This document shows, piece after piece, positions 55,871 to 64,000 of a stretch of 64,000 nt of DNA. Position 1 is the stretch's first letter, and each line of letters starts with the position of its first letter. A model generated the notes under the pieces. The model was not told the origin of the DNA, made no database searches, and saw only the letters and a list, made by a program, of their open reading frames with translations. The DNA comes from Prosthecomicrobium pneumaticum (GTDB taxonomy: Bacteria > Pseudomonadota > Alphaproteobacteria > Rhizobiales > Kaistiaceae). The stretch spans positions 248,001 to 312,000 of the forward strand of contig NZ_JACHOO010000002.1 of assembly GCF_014199915.1 (NCBI RefSeq), given 5' to 3'. The position numbers and the translations under genes were made by a program.

Positions 55871-55941
55871 TGCCGTAAAAGGGCCATGCTGACCGTTCAG
55901 GGCTGTCGCAGACGCCCTAGGAACAGACCGGGTCGATCCGC

Positions 55942-57876
55942 ATGAAGCGCAAAGCCGTCGCTGCCCTCCGCCTCGCCGGGCTCCTCGCGGCGCTGCCGCT
56001 CGCGCCGCTCGCCGCGCAGGCGACGGCGCGCACGGTCGACGATTACGGCGTGTCGACGCCGACCGGCGCCTATCTCGCCGGCATGAGCGCGATGACGGCG
56101 GGCGACAATCAGGCGGCGGCGGCCTTCTTCGAGGCGGCGCTCGATCAGGATCCCGATAATCCGGCACTGCTGCAGCAGACCTTCATGCTGAAGCTGTCGG
56201 CCGGCGATGTCGAGGGCGCGGTGCCGCTCGCCCGCCAGCTCGTCGGCCTCGATACCGGCGACGGCTTCGCGGAGCTGGTGCTCGGCTGTCAGGCGCTGAA
56301 GGCCGGCGATTTCGCCGGCGCCTCGCGGAATTTCGTCGACGGCAATGGCGGCGCCCTCGCCAACATCACATCGGGCCTGCTCGCCGCCTGGGCGGCGGAG
56401 GGCCGCGGCGAGACGGACGCGGCGCTCAAGATCGTCGACACGCTGCAGGGGCCGTCCTGGTACGGCGTCTTCAAGACCTTCCACGCCGCGCTGATCGCCG
56501 AACATGCGGGACGGATCGACGAGGCGCGGCGCTTGTTCGAGAAATCCTATGCCGCCGATCCGTCGCCGTTGCGCGTCGTCGAAGCCTATGTCCGCTTCGA
56601 GGCGCGTCATGGCGGCCGCGACAAGGCGCTGAAGGCGCTCGCCGATTTCCGCAACAGCGCGGTGACGCATCCGACGACGTCGGCGCTCGAGGCCGAGATC
56701 GGCCGCGGCGGCCGGCCCGCGGCGCTGCTGCGCGATCCGGCGGCGGGCGCGGCCGAGGCGCTCTATGGTCTGGGCTCTGCGCTCGGCACCGACAGCGGCG
56801 GCCAGCAATTCGCCACCGTCTATCTGCAGCTCGCCCTCTATCTCGCGCCCGGCAACGAGCTCGCCCTGATGGCGCTCGGCGATCTCTACCAGACCCTGCA
56901 GCGGCAGGAGCCGGCGATCGCCATCTTCGACCGGATTCCGGCCGGCTCGCCGCTGCGGCGCAGCGCCGACATCCAGGTCGCGCTGTCGCTCGACGCGCTC
57001 GACCGTCCGCAGGAGGCGGTGGCGCGGCTCGAGACGCTGACCGCAGCCGATCCGCGCGACGTCGAGGCCTGGGCGGCGATCGGCCAGATCCAGCGCGGCC
57101 GCAAGGCGTTCGCGCAGTCCGCCGAGGCCTACAGCAAGGCGATCGCCGCGCTGCCGGCCGGCGCCCGCAACTGGAGCCTCCATTATGCCCGCGGTATCGC
57201 CTATGAGCGCACCAAGCGTTGGGCCGAGGCGGAGGCGGACTTCCTGAAGGCGCTCTCGATCCAGCCCGAACAGCCGCAGGTGCTCAACTATCTCGGCTAT
57301 TCCTGGATCGACCGCGGCATCAACATCGAGCGCGGCACCGCGCTGATCAAGAAGGCGGTGGAGCTGCGCCCCGACGACGGCTACATCGTCGACAGCCTCG
57401 GCTGGGCCTATTACAAGACCGGCCATTACGACGAGGCGGTGGCCCAGCTCGAACGGGCGGTCGAGCTGCGCTCCGATGATCCGACGATCAACGATCATCT
57501 CGGCGACGCCTATTGGAAGACCGGCCGCAAGCTCGAGGCGACCTTCCAGTGGCGCCATGCGCGCGACCTCGGACCCGAGCCGGAAGATCTCACGAGGATC
57601 GAGGCGAAGCTCGAAAAAGGCCTCGACCGGGCCGAGGAGACCAAGGTCGCGGCGATCGCGCCGACCACCTCGACCGATGCCGGCGACAAGCCCGCCACCG
57701 TCTCCGAAGTGACGGTCGGCGCCGGCGACACGCTGTGGACGATCGCCGAGCGCGTCTATGGCGACGGCCATCTCTACCGCAAGCTGCTCGAAGCGAACCG
57801 GGCGGTGATCGTCGACCCGAACCGGCTGCCGGCCGGCCTGACGCTGACCGTGCCGCCCGCCGGTGCGCAGCGCTGA
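55942..57876 (+). CDS. TPR-repeat protein with C-terminal LysM domain
   Basis: A 644-residue exported protein with an N-terminal signal peptide ([19 protein letters not shown], cut near residue 29). Tandem tetratricopeptide repeats fill residues about 40-560 (for example [43 protein letters not shown]). Residues about 590-640 form a LysM domain ([20 protein letters not shown]), which binds peptidoglycan. It likely scaffolds an outer-membrane or cell-wall complex. Its last 14 bases overlap the start of ispE. Confidence 0.87.
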   Translation: MKRKAVAALRLAGLLAALPLAPLAAQATARTVDDYGVSTPTGAYLAGMSAMTAGDNQAAAAFFEAALDQDPDNPALLQQTFMLKLSAGDVEGAVPLARQLVGLDTGDGFAELVLGCQALKAGDFAGASRNFVDGNGGALANITSGLLAAWAAEGRGETDAALKIVDTLQGPSWYGVFKTFHAALIAEHAGRIDEARRLFEKSYAADPSPLRVVEAYVRFEARHGGRDKALKALADFRNSAVTHPTTSALEAEIGRGGRPAALLRDPAAGAAEALYGLGSALGTDSGGQQFATVYLQLALYLAPGNELALMALGDLYQTLQRQEPAIAIFDRIPAGSPLRRSADIQVALSLDALDRPQEAVARLETLTAADPRDVEAWAAIGQIQRGRKAFAQSAEAYSKAIAALPAGARNWSLHYARGIAYERTKRWAEAEADFLKALSIQPEQPQVLNYLGYSWIDRGINIERGTALIKKAVELRPDDGYIVDSLGWAYYKTGHYDEAVAQLERAVELRSDDPTINDHLGDAYWKTGRKLEATFQWRHARDLGPEPEDLTRIEAKLEKGLDRAEETKVAAIAPTTSTDAGDKPATVSEVTVGAGDTLWTIAERVYGDGHLYRKLLEANRAVIVDPNRLPAGLTLTVPPAGAQR

Positions 57877-58792
57877 CGAGGCCCGCGTTCTCGACGCCGA
57901 GGACGCGCCCGCCAAGATCAATCTCGCTTTGCACGTCACCGGCCGCCGGCCGGACGGCTATCACGAGCTCGACAGCCTCGTCGTCTTCGCGACGGCCGGC
58001 GACCGGCTGGAGAGGCTCGACCGCGGCCCGCCGCTCGCCCTCGCCGGCCGGTTCGCCGCGGAACTCGAAACCCTCGCTCCGGCCGACAATCTGGTGCTGA
58101 AGGCGGTCGCCGCGCTCGGCCTTCCCCCCGCCCCGCTCCGCCTCGACAAGCGCCTGCCGGTCGCCTCCGGCCTCGGCGGCGGCTCGGCCGATGCCGCGGC
58201 GGCGATCCGCCTTCTCGCCCGCAGTGCCGGTGCGGCCGTTGATCCCGGGGCCGCCGCGCGCCGCCCGCTCGCCCCCGGCCCGCTTGCGGATGAGGTCCGC
58301 CGGCTCGGTGCCGACGTGCCGATGTGCCTCCTCGGCCGTCCCGTGCGGGCGGGCGGCATCGGCGAGCGGCTCGCGCTGCTGCCCGGCCTGCCCACCCTGC
58401 CGCTGGTGCTCGTCAATCCGGGGGCCGCCGTGTCGACGCCGGCCGTGTTCGCCCGGCTCGAGCGCCGGGACAATCCGCCGCTCCCCGACTTGCCGGCCGC
58501 GTTCGCCGACGCCGCCGCCCTCGCCGCCTGGCTCGCCGCGACGCGGAACGACCTCGAGGCGCCGGCGATCGCGCTCGAACCTTCGATCGCGACGGCCCTC
58601 GGCCTGTTGCGCAGCCGCGGGGACTGTCTCGCCGCCCGCATGTCGGGGTCGGGTGCCACCGTGTTCGGCCTCTTCCCCGACGAGCCCGCCGCCGCGCGGG
58701 CCGCCGCGGCGATCGCCGCCGCCCGGCCGGACTGGTGGGTGGTCGCGACGATCGCGCCCGGCACGGTGGCGGAGCCGGCCGCGACCGCCTAG
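57863..58792 (+). CDS. ispE: 4-diphosphocytidyl-2-C-methyl-D-erythritol kinase
   Basis: GHMP-family kinase of the non-mevalonate isoprenoid pathway, 309 residues. [25 protein letters not shown] is the substrate-binding start, [15 protein letters not shown] the ATP-binding glycine loop and [12 protein letters not shown] the C-terminal motif. It phosphorylates CDP-methylerythritol, supplying IPP for ispB nearby. The GTG start overlaps the end of the TPR gene by 14 bases, so translation may be coupled. Confidence 0.93.
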   Translation: MRSADEARVLDAEDAPAKINLALHVTGRRPDGYHELDSLVVFATAGDRLERLDRGPPLALAGRFAAELETLAPADNLVLKAVAALGLPPAPLRLDKRLPVASGLGGGSADAAAAIRLLARSAGAAVDPGAAARRPLAPGPLADEVRRLGADVPMCLLGRPVRAGGIGERLALLPGLPTLPLVLVNPGAAVSTPAVFARLERRDNPPLPDLPAAFADAAALAAWLAATRNDLEAPAIALEPSIATALGLLRSRGDCLAARMSGSGATVFGLFPDEPAAARAAAAIAAARPDWWVVATIAPGTVAEPAATA

Positions 58793-58828
58793 ATTATCGA
58801 GCGAGCGCTTCCGCTCAGCGAGGACGCC

Positions 58829-59383
58829 ATGGCCCGGATCGACGAGAGCCTGCCCTTCATCCCGGTGCGCTTCGCGGTTCTCACCGTCTCCGACACGCGC
58901 TCGCTCGAAACCGACAAATCCGGCACCACGCTCGCCGAGCGGATCACGGCGGCCGGCCACCATCTCGCCGAACGGGCGATCGTGCCGGACGATGTCGAAG
59001 AGATCCGCGCCATCGTCTCGTGCTGGATCGAGGACGCCTCGATCGACGCGATCGTCACCACCGGCGGCACCGGCTTCACCGGCCGCGACGTCACGCCGGA
59101 GGCGATCGAGCCGCTGTTCGAGAAGCGGATGGAGGGCTTCTCCGCCCTCTTCCATCGGGTGAGCTATGAGGTGATCGGCGTCTCGACGATCCAGTCGCGG
59201 GCGACCGCCGGCCTCGCCAATGCGACCTTCGTGTTCGTGCTGCCCGGCTCGCCCGGCGCCTGCCGCGACGCCTGGGACAACATTCTCGCGCCGCAGTTCG
59301 ACTACCGGACGCGCCCCTGCAATTTCGTCGAGATCATGCCCCGCCTCGACGAACACCTGAAGCGCGGCAAGCTGAAGGCCTGA
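58829..59383 (+). CDS. moaB: Molybdenum cofactor biosynthesis protein MoaB
   Basis: A 184-residue MPT adenylyltransferase-type protein. The core motif TTGGTGFTGRDVTPEAI is diagnostic, with FAVLTVSDTRS at the N-terminus and LPGSPGACRDAWD near the end. It takes part in molybdopterin adenylylation before metal insertion. It is 36 bases downstream of ispE. The molybdenum hydroxylase at 14903-18591 is a potential user of the cofactor. Confidence 0.93.
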   Translation: MARIDESLPFIPVRFAVLTVSDTRSLETDKSGTTLAERITAAGHHLAERAIVPDDVEEIRAIVSCWIEDASIDAIVTTGGTGFTGRDVTPEAIEPLFEKRMEGFSALFHRVSYEVIGVSTIQSRATAGLANATFVFVLPGSPGACRDAWDNILAPQFDYRTRPCNFVEIMPRLDEHLKRGKLKA

Positions 59384-59464
59384 GCGAGGCCGCAAAAACT
59401 CCGGAAAGATTGCTTGGAGACAGCAGCCACGGCGCGCCGCCGCACCGGAAGTCGCGCTCGCTGG

Positions 59465-60097
59465 TCAGATCGTCACCAGCCACGTCGTGAGAATTGGACG
59501 AGGCTCGCCCCCGATAAATGGCAGTTGCGGCATATCCTTAATCAAGAACGGACGCTTGGCGCTACAAAAGGCAGCAGCTATCTCGACTATCAGATCTTTT
59601 CCATGAATCTCAATACACCAGTCGAACTTTCTATTAGATAGAATGTCTATGTTGCTTGGAATAACCTCTCTCTCGCCTCCCTCTATATCCATTTTGATAA
59701 GACCGCTCTCCATATTACTTATCAGGTCGTGGATCGTAATACCCTCACCCGGCTCCGCCCTGCAATATTTCTCAATAATATCTATACTTAAACTCCGATA
59801 CTCATTCCAGTTTCTTGGCGCCAATAGCTGCTCTCCGACGTCAGGTTCCACCGAGATTACCCTTACGTCTCTATGCCCCGCCCTGCTAGCGGCATAAGAA
59901 AAACCATAAGTATGATACCCGTTATTTGCTCCAATGTCGATAAAATTCGAATGACTTTGAATCTTCTGAGATAACCATGCGTTAAGAACGTACTCGTAAA
60001 GGCCCCATATCTTTCTTTTTGACGTATTTTTGTTCAGAAGCATTGGAGCCCCACGGAAGGGGCCCCTTCGGATTACCGTTCTTTTCGACGCAGACAT
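59465..60097 (-). CDS. FkbM family methyltransferase, AT-rich and probably acquired
   Basis: A 210-residue SAM-dependent methyltransferase. FIDIGANNGYHTYGFS (about residues 52-67) is the SAM-binding loop and LIKMDIEGGERE the conserved FkbM motif. Such enzymes methylate hydroxyl groups of sugars, glycolipids or secondary metabolites. Base use is strikingly different: the lines around 59581-59700 are only about 35-40% GC against roughly 70% in the flanks, and codons end in A or T. This points to recent horizontal transfer. No transposase is visible beside it. Confidence 0.82.
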   Translation of the reverse strand: MSASKRTVIRRGPFRGAPMLLNKNTSKRKIWGLYEYVLNAWLSQKIQSHSNFIDIGANNGYHTYGFSYAASRAGHRDVRVISVEPDVGEQLLAPRNWNEYRSLSIDIIEKYCRAEPGEGITIHDLISNMESGLIKMDIEGGEREVIPSNIDILSNRKFDWCIEIHGKDLIVEIAAAFCSAKRPFLIKDMPQLPFIGGEPRPILTTWLVTI

Positions 60098-60281
60098 CTC
60101 GATCTATTTCTCTCAGAAAGTGTGCGGCGATTTATTTCTTTAACCCATAATAGCCGGGCCGTCTCTCAGGTGGCCAATCAGACGGGGCGCGCAACGTAAG
60201 GTCAAGCCCAAAGCTGTGTGCCACTGAACCAGTCCGGATTCCGCTGCTTGTCGGGTATCTTGCCGCTGCCCCCTCCGCCGC

Positions 60282-60965
60282 TCAGGCGGCGAGGCGGCCG
60301 AACAGGCGCGGCGGCACGCGCAGCGCGAAGAGCACCAGGCGGACGAACGCCTTCGCTCCCCGCGGCGCATCGGCGGCCTCGCCGGAGAGCACCGCGCGGG
60401 CGCGGAGGAAGGTCAGCCGGCTGCGGCCGATCCGCCGCGCCAGATCCGCGTCGACGAAGGCCGGCAAGGCGCGATGGCCGCCGACCTCGCGATAGAGCCG
60501 CCGCGGCACCAGCAGCCCCTCCTCGTGATAGGGCGCGAAGAGCAGCCGGGCGCGGAGCGCCGCGCCGAACTCCCCCATCCGCTCGCGCCAGCCATAGCCC
60601 GCCCGGGCGTGCCGGAAGGCCGCGGCGCGGAGCCGCCTGCCGCCGCCCGCCATCAGCGTGCGGTCGATGAACTCCTGCGCCTCGCGCTGCCAGGACGGCT
60701 CGAGCACGACGCGCGGCGAGATGAAGAGCAGCCAGTCGGAGCGGGCGCTGTCGGCCGCGGACGCGAGTTCCGCGCCGAGCGGGCCGCGTGCGGCGACGAA
60801 GCGGCAGCCGGCCGCGTCGGCGACGGCCGCCGTGCCGTCGGTCGAGCCGAGATCGACCACGATCACCTCGCGGATCGTCCCGTCGGCGGCGGCCGGAACG
60901 AGCGCGGCGAGCGCATAAGCGAGCGCGGTCTCGTCGTCCCGTGTCGGCAAGATGACGCTGATCAT
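60282..60965 (-). CDS. Glycosyltransferase family 2 protein
   Basis: A 227-residue GT2-like protein: MISVILPTRDDETALAYALA at the N-terminus, VVDLGSTDGT as the nucleotide-binding loop and DADLARRIG near residue 190. The usual central DxD is replaced by ISPRVVLEPSW, so metal binding may be changed. The gene has normal high GC, unlike its FkbM neighbour 184 bases downstream; the gap between them has no recognisable gene. The ATG at 60965 follows ACGGGG. It is divergent from the radical SAM gene. Confidence 0.75.
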   Translation of the reverse strand: MISVILPTRDDETALAYALAALVPAAADGTIREVIVVDLGSTDGTAAVADAAGCRFVAARGPLGAELASAADSARSDWLLFISPRVVLEPSWQREAQEFIDRTLMAGGGRRLRAAAFRHARAGYGWRERMGEFGAALRARLLFAPYHEEGLLVPRRLYREVGGHRALPAFVDADLARRIGRSRLTFLRARAVLSGEAADAPRGAKAFVRLVLFALRVPPRLFGRLAA

Positions 60966-61055
60966 GCCCCGTTTTAGCCGGTTTCGCGCGAAGTTGCGAG
61001 AAAGTTGAACTATCGCGTGAGGGTTCTGCGACGCCACGGCACGCCGGACGATTAT

Positions 61056-61070
61056 GTTCTTGATTTGTTC
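61056..61070 (+). promoter_or_regulatory. LexA (SOS) box upstream of the radical SAM gene
   Basis: GTTC-N7-GTTC with GTTC at 61056-61059 and 61067-61070, spacer TTGATTT, 25 bases before the ATG at 61096. It is the same as the 32475 box except for the first spacer base. This is the alphaproteobacterial LexA recognition form, so DNA damage should induce the gene. Confidence 0.8.
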
Positions 61071-61095
61071 CGACGCTGGGCCTAGGAATAAGATC

Positions 61096-62235
61096 ATGAG
61101 CCTGAGCCATCCCATTCCCGTCGGCCTCGACCCGCTGATCCTCCCCGCGGAGCCGGGTCCCGCCGTGCCGATCGATCCGGAGCGGCGCCGCGGCCGCGGC
61201 GCGGAATCGAACCGGTCGGGCCGGTTCGAGAAGCTCGCCTTCGTGCCCTTCGACGACGGCTGGCAGAGCCTCGACGAACTGCCGCCCTTCAAGACCGAGG
61301 TTCAGGTCGAAAAGGCGCGGAAGATCATCACCCGCAACGAATCGCCCGATATCTCCTTCGACCGGTCGATCAATCCCTATCGCGGCTGCGAGCACGGCTG
61401 CGTCTACTGTTTCGCCCGGCCGACCCACGCCTATATGGGCCTCTCGGCCGGTCTCGATTTCGAGAGCAAGCTGTTTGCGAAGCCCGATGCGGCGAAGCTG
61501 CTGGAACGCGAGCTGTCGGCCGAGGGCTACAAGCCGCGCACCATCGCGATCGGCACCAACACCGACCCCTATCAGCCGATCGAGAAGACGCACCGGATCA
61601 TGCGCGAGATTCTCGAGGTGCTCGACCGCTTCGGCCATCCCGTGGCGATCGTCACGAAGTCGGCGCTGGTGCTGCGCGATGTCGACATCCTGTCGCGCAT
61701 GGCCGAGCGCGGCCTCGCCAAGGTCGCGCTCTCGGTGACGACGCTCGACCGCAAGCTCGCCCGCGCCATGGAGCCGCGGGCGGCGACGCCGACGCGCCGG
61801 CTGGAAGCGATCCGCGGCCTCGCGCAGGCCGGCGTGCCGGTCGGTGTGATGACGGCGCCGCTCATCCCCGCGCTCAACGACAGCGAGATCGAGCGCATTC
61901 TCGACGCCGCCGCTGCGCAGGGCGCGACCGAGGCCGGCTATGTCCTCTTGCGCCTGCCGCTCGAAGTTTCGGAGCTCTTCCGCGAATGGCTGGCGCGCAA
62001 CTATCCGGATCGCTACCGGCACGTCATGAGCGTGCTGCGCTCGATGCGCGGCGGCGCCGATTACGATGCGGAATGGGGCAAGCGGATGCGCGGCGACGGC
62101 CCCTATGCCTGGCAGATCGGCCGCCGCTTCGAACTGGCGGTGAAGCGGCTCGGTCTCAACCGTCGCACGACCCGGCTGCGGACCGACCTCTTCGCCCCGC
62201 CGATCGCGCGGGGCGGCCAGTTGAGCCTCTTCTGA
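61096..62235 (+). CDS. Radical SAM protein of the PA0069/Rv2578c family, SOS-controlled
   Basis: A 379-residue radical SAM protein. The [4Fe-4S]-binding cysteines are Cys98, Cys102 and Cys105 in RGCEHGCVYCF, followed by the PTHAYMGLSAGLDFE stretch typical of the PA0069/spore-photoproduct-lyase-like group. IGTNTDPYQPIEK is also characteristic. The reaction is unknown for most members; the relation to SPL suggests nucleic-acid repair. The LexA box upstream supports a DNA-damage role. The ATG at 61096 is chosen over a longer frame that would run through the box. Confidence 0.85.
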   Translation: MSLSHPIPVGLDPLILPAEPGPAVPIDPERRRGRGAESNRSGRFEKLAFVPFDDGWQSLDELPPFKTEVQVEKARKIITRNESPDISFDRSINPYRGCEHGCVYCFARPTHAYMGLSAGLDFESKLFAKPDAAKLLERELSAEGYKPRTIAIGTNTDPYQPIEKTHRIMREILEVLDRFGHPVAIVTKSALVLRDVDILSRMAERGLAKVALSVTTLDRKLARAMEPRAATPTRRLEAIRGLAQAGVPVGVMTAPLIPALNDSEIERILDAAAAQGATEAGYVLLRLPLEVSELFREWLARNYPDRYRHVMSVLRSMRGGADYDAEWGKRMRGDGPYAWQIGRRFELAVKRLGLNRRTTRLRTDLFAPPIARGGQLSLF

Positions 62236-62533
62236 CCCGGCGGGTCGAAGGGGGTGGACGAAGCCTTGCCGGTGCCGGGAAGGGGCCGACCGGCATAGGG
62301 CACCGGAACGGCATGCGGTCGGGTGGACGATGACGGCGGCGGCTGCGGGGAGCGGCGCTCTCCGGCCCGGAACGAGGCGCGGCGGGGGCGCTGCGCCTTG
62401 CACAGGGCCGGCCGTCGACCGCCGGACGGTGCGATCGTGCCGAAGGAAGAGAGATTTTCGGCCGGACGTTAGGGCCGTCTTCACCATTGCGGGCCGTCAA
62501 TCGGGCGGGGTCCGTGTCGAGTGAGGATTCAGG

Positions 62534-63103
62534 ATGAGCAGCGATATCGTCGGCCGCGTGGCGCTCTTCGTCGACGGCGGAACGCTTTCTCCCGGCTGTG
62601 CCGCTCCCCTTCTCGCCGCGATCGGCCGTTCCGGTGACCTGCTGATCGCCCGGCTGCACGGATGCGCGCCCGCCGATGTCTGGCCGGACTGGATGGAGAC
62701 GGTGGTGCTCGACGGCCGCACCCTCGTCACCGAGCGCAGCCGCCACGGCGCCGAGCTCGCGTTGGCGCTCGATGTGGTCGAGATGCTGCAGAGCCGCAGC
62801 CTCGACGGCCTGATCATCGCCTCCGACGACAGCCGTTTTGCCGGCCTCGCGCTCGCCGTGCGCGCGGCGGGCGTCGCGGCGCACGGCATCGGCACGGCGC
62901 ACGCCTCCGAGGCCTACCGCGCCGCCTTCTCGTCCTGGACGACGCTGCCCGCCGAGGCCGCCGCCCCGGCGGCGCCCGTGACGGCGCGGATCGGTGCGGA
63001 GCGTGCACCCGCCTCCGAACCCGAAGCCGAGACCGCCGCGGCGGACACCGGAGCCGGCAAGCGCGGCGGCAAGACCGGGGGCCGGCGCCGCAAGGCGGCG
63101 TGA
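62534..63103 (+). CDS. NYN-domain (PIN-like) putative ribonuclease
   Basis: A 189-residue protein. The N-terminal about 125 residues fit a NYN/LabA domain: acidic residues Asp14 (LFVDGGTL), Asp80 (LALALDVVEM) and Asp98/Asp99 (IIASDDSRF) form the expected metal site, and GVAAHGIG ends the last strand. The C-terminal about 60 residues are Ala/Pro-rich with a very basic end (GKRGGKTGGRRRK), which may bind RNA. It starts at the ATG after CAGG. RNase activity is predicted, not shown. Confidence 0.75.
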   Translation: MSSDIVGRVALFVDGGTLSPGCAAPLLAAIGRSGDLLIARLHGCAPADVWPDWMETVVLDGRTLVTERSRHGAELALALDVVEMLQSRSLDGLIIASDDSRFAGLALAVRAAGVAAHGIGTAHASEAYRAAFSSWTTLPAEAAAPAAPVTARIGAERAPASEPEAETAAADTGAGKRGGKTGGRRRKAA

Positions 63104-63160
63104 CGAAAGGCGCAGCCGACCCGGCTTGCCCCGGCGCCCGAGCCGGGCGATTCTGCGACC

Positions 63161-63868
63161 ATGGCGCGCCGCCCCTCCGATTCGACCCCGCTTCTGCCTC
63201 TGCCCGAGGCGCCCGACGACGCCTTCGAGCGCCGGCTGCGACGGGATGGCCGGCAATGGGTGGCCGGCGTCGACGAGGCCGGCCGGGGTCCGCTCGCCGG
63301 CCCGGTCGTCGCCGCCGCGGTGGTGCTGCCGAAGAGTTTCCGTCCGAAGGGGCTCGACGATTCGAAGAAGGTCGCGCCCGAAGCCCGGGCGCGTCTCTAT
63401 GAAGAGATCGTCGAGGCCGCCTGCGTCTCCGTCGCGATCGCCTCGGTCGCCCGCATCGACACGATGAACATCCTGCGGGCGAGCCTGTGGGCGATGAGCC
63501 GGGCGATCGCCGGTCTGTCGCGGCCGGCCGATCACGTGCTCGTCGACGGCAACATGCTGCCGCCCGGCCTCGCCTGCCCGGCCGATGCGCTCGTCGCCGG
63601 CGACGCCCGCTCGGTCTCGATCGCGGCCGCCTCGATCGTCGCCAAGGTGACGCGCGACCGGCTGATGGCCGCGGCCGGCGCCCGCTTCCCCGGCTATGGC
63701 TTCGAGCGGCACATGGGCTACGGCACGCCGGAACACCTCGCCGCGCTCGGCGCCCGCGGCGTCTGCGCGCTGCACCGGCGCAGCTTCGCGCCCGTGCGCG
63801 CCGCGCTCGGCCTCGATCGCGCGGCCGCCTCCGAAGCGCAGTCCTCGCTCCTCCTCGCCACCGCCTGA
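63161..63868 (+). CDS. rnhB: Ribonuclease HII
   Basis: A 235-residue RNase HII that cleaves RNA in RNA-DNA hybrids, including single ribonucleotides in DNA. The acidic motif [21 protein letters not shown] carries Asp38 and Glu39. [38 protein letters not shown] and [15 protein letters not shown] complete the family pattern. A short N-terminal Arg/Pro-rich extension of about 25 residues is present. It lies 57 bases after the NYN gene. Confidence 0.95.
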   Translation: MARRPSDSTPLLPLPEAPDDAFERRLRRDGRQWVAGVDEAGRGPLAGPVVAAAVVLPKSFRPKGLDDSKKVAPEARARLYEEIVEAACVSVAIASVARIDTMNILRASLWAMSRAIAGLSRPADHVLVDGNMLPPGLACPADALVAGDARSVSIAAASIVAKVTRDRLMAAAGARFPGYGFERHMGYGTPEHLAALGARGVCALHRRSFAPVRAALGLDRAAASEAQSSLLLATA

Positions 63869-63967
63869 GCGTGCCCTGCCGCGGCGCTCCGCCGCCGCCG
63901 CGCGGGCGTGCGCCGCGCGCCGATCCGGCCTAGTCTCGCCCGGACGGGCAGCGGAGGCGATCGGTCC

Positions 63968-64000
63968 ATGACGGCGGGGTGTCTGACGGCGGAGCGGTTG
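63968..64000 (+). CDS. Start of a partial gene, cut by the window end
   Basis: An ATG at 63968 follows GGAGG-like CAGCGGAGGCGATCG and opens a frame of eleven codons (MTAGCLTAERL) to the window edge. The ribosome-binding site supports a real start, but too little is present to name a product. Confidence 0.35.
   Translation, partial: MTAGCLTAERL

Noticed and set aside
59414-59641. A 75-codon plus-strand frame near the FkbM gene
   Set aside because: It overlaps the 3' part of the FkbM methyltransferase on the other strand, has no ribosome-binding site and shows no recognisable features.

Overview
The window is GC-rich (well over 65% by eye) and almost fully packed with genes. Gene content points to an alphaproteobacterium of the Hyphomicrobiales (Rhizobiales): a TIGR02301-type protein, a DUF2007 / TrmN6-like / S49 peptidase block divergent from ispB and next to glyQ/glyS, and two LexA sites of the alphaproteobacterial form GTTC-N7-GTTC. 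I saw no rRNA, tRNA, CRISPR, insertion sequence or phage gene.

Region A (118-20063) is a catabolic island, all on the + strand. Two paralogous polyamine-type ABC importers (binding protein, two permeases, ATPase, in the same order) flank or are followed by nitrogen-compound hydrolases. These are an amidase-signature enzyme, an N-carbamoyl-D-amino-acid hydrolase-like enzyme, a PuuE/HP0310-type polysaccharide-deacetylase-fold enzyme, a small CxxC protein, a CobW GTPase and an N-carbamoylsarcosine-amidase-like enzyme. After the second importer come a three-subunit molybdenum hydroxylase (form II, order small-large-medium) and a second amidase. The simplest reading is uptake of a nitrogen heterocycle, cyclic imide or ureide, then ring hydroxylation, ring opening and release of ammonia and CO2. 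The substrate is unknown and no dedicated regulator is visible. A tandem array of palindromic REP-like repeats sits inside the island (7935-8276).

Region B (20122-24287) holds two convergent glycosyltransferases, a tiny coiled-coil-like protein, wrbA with a clear terminator, and a metallo-beta-lactamase-fold hydrolase. Region C (24291-36596) is mixed housekeeping and stress genes: DUF1810, a soluble hybrid histidine kinase, DUF1499, a LysE exporter, an SRAP peptidase, a VOC-Nudix fusion, exported proteins, a LexA-controlled VOC protein, a dihydroorotase-like amidohydrolase, a YgfZ-type protein, an HD hydrolase and a tyrosine phosphatase.

Region D (36691-47498) has a divergent pyruvate phosphate dikinase, a SleB-type cell-wall hydrolase, a fused glycosyltransferase, a YhdH-type reductase, an MFS transporter, a YciI protein, an sbtA-sbtB-like bicarbonate transporter/PII pair and a cysteine-rich exported protein. 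Region E (47762-59383) is the core block glyQ - fic - glyS, then leftward genes for a small membrane protein, an S49 peptidase, a TrmN6-like methyltransferase and DUF2007, then rightward ispB, a TPR-LysM protein, ispE and moaB. The fic gene lies inside the glycyl-tRNA synthetase operon. Region F (59465-64000) has an AT-rich, probably imported FkbM methyltransferase, a glycosyltransferase, a LexA-controlled radical SAM protein, a NYN-domain protein, rnhB and the first codons of another gene.
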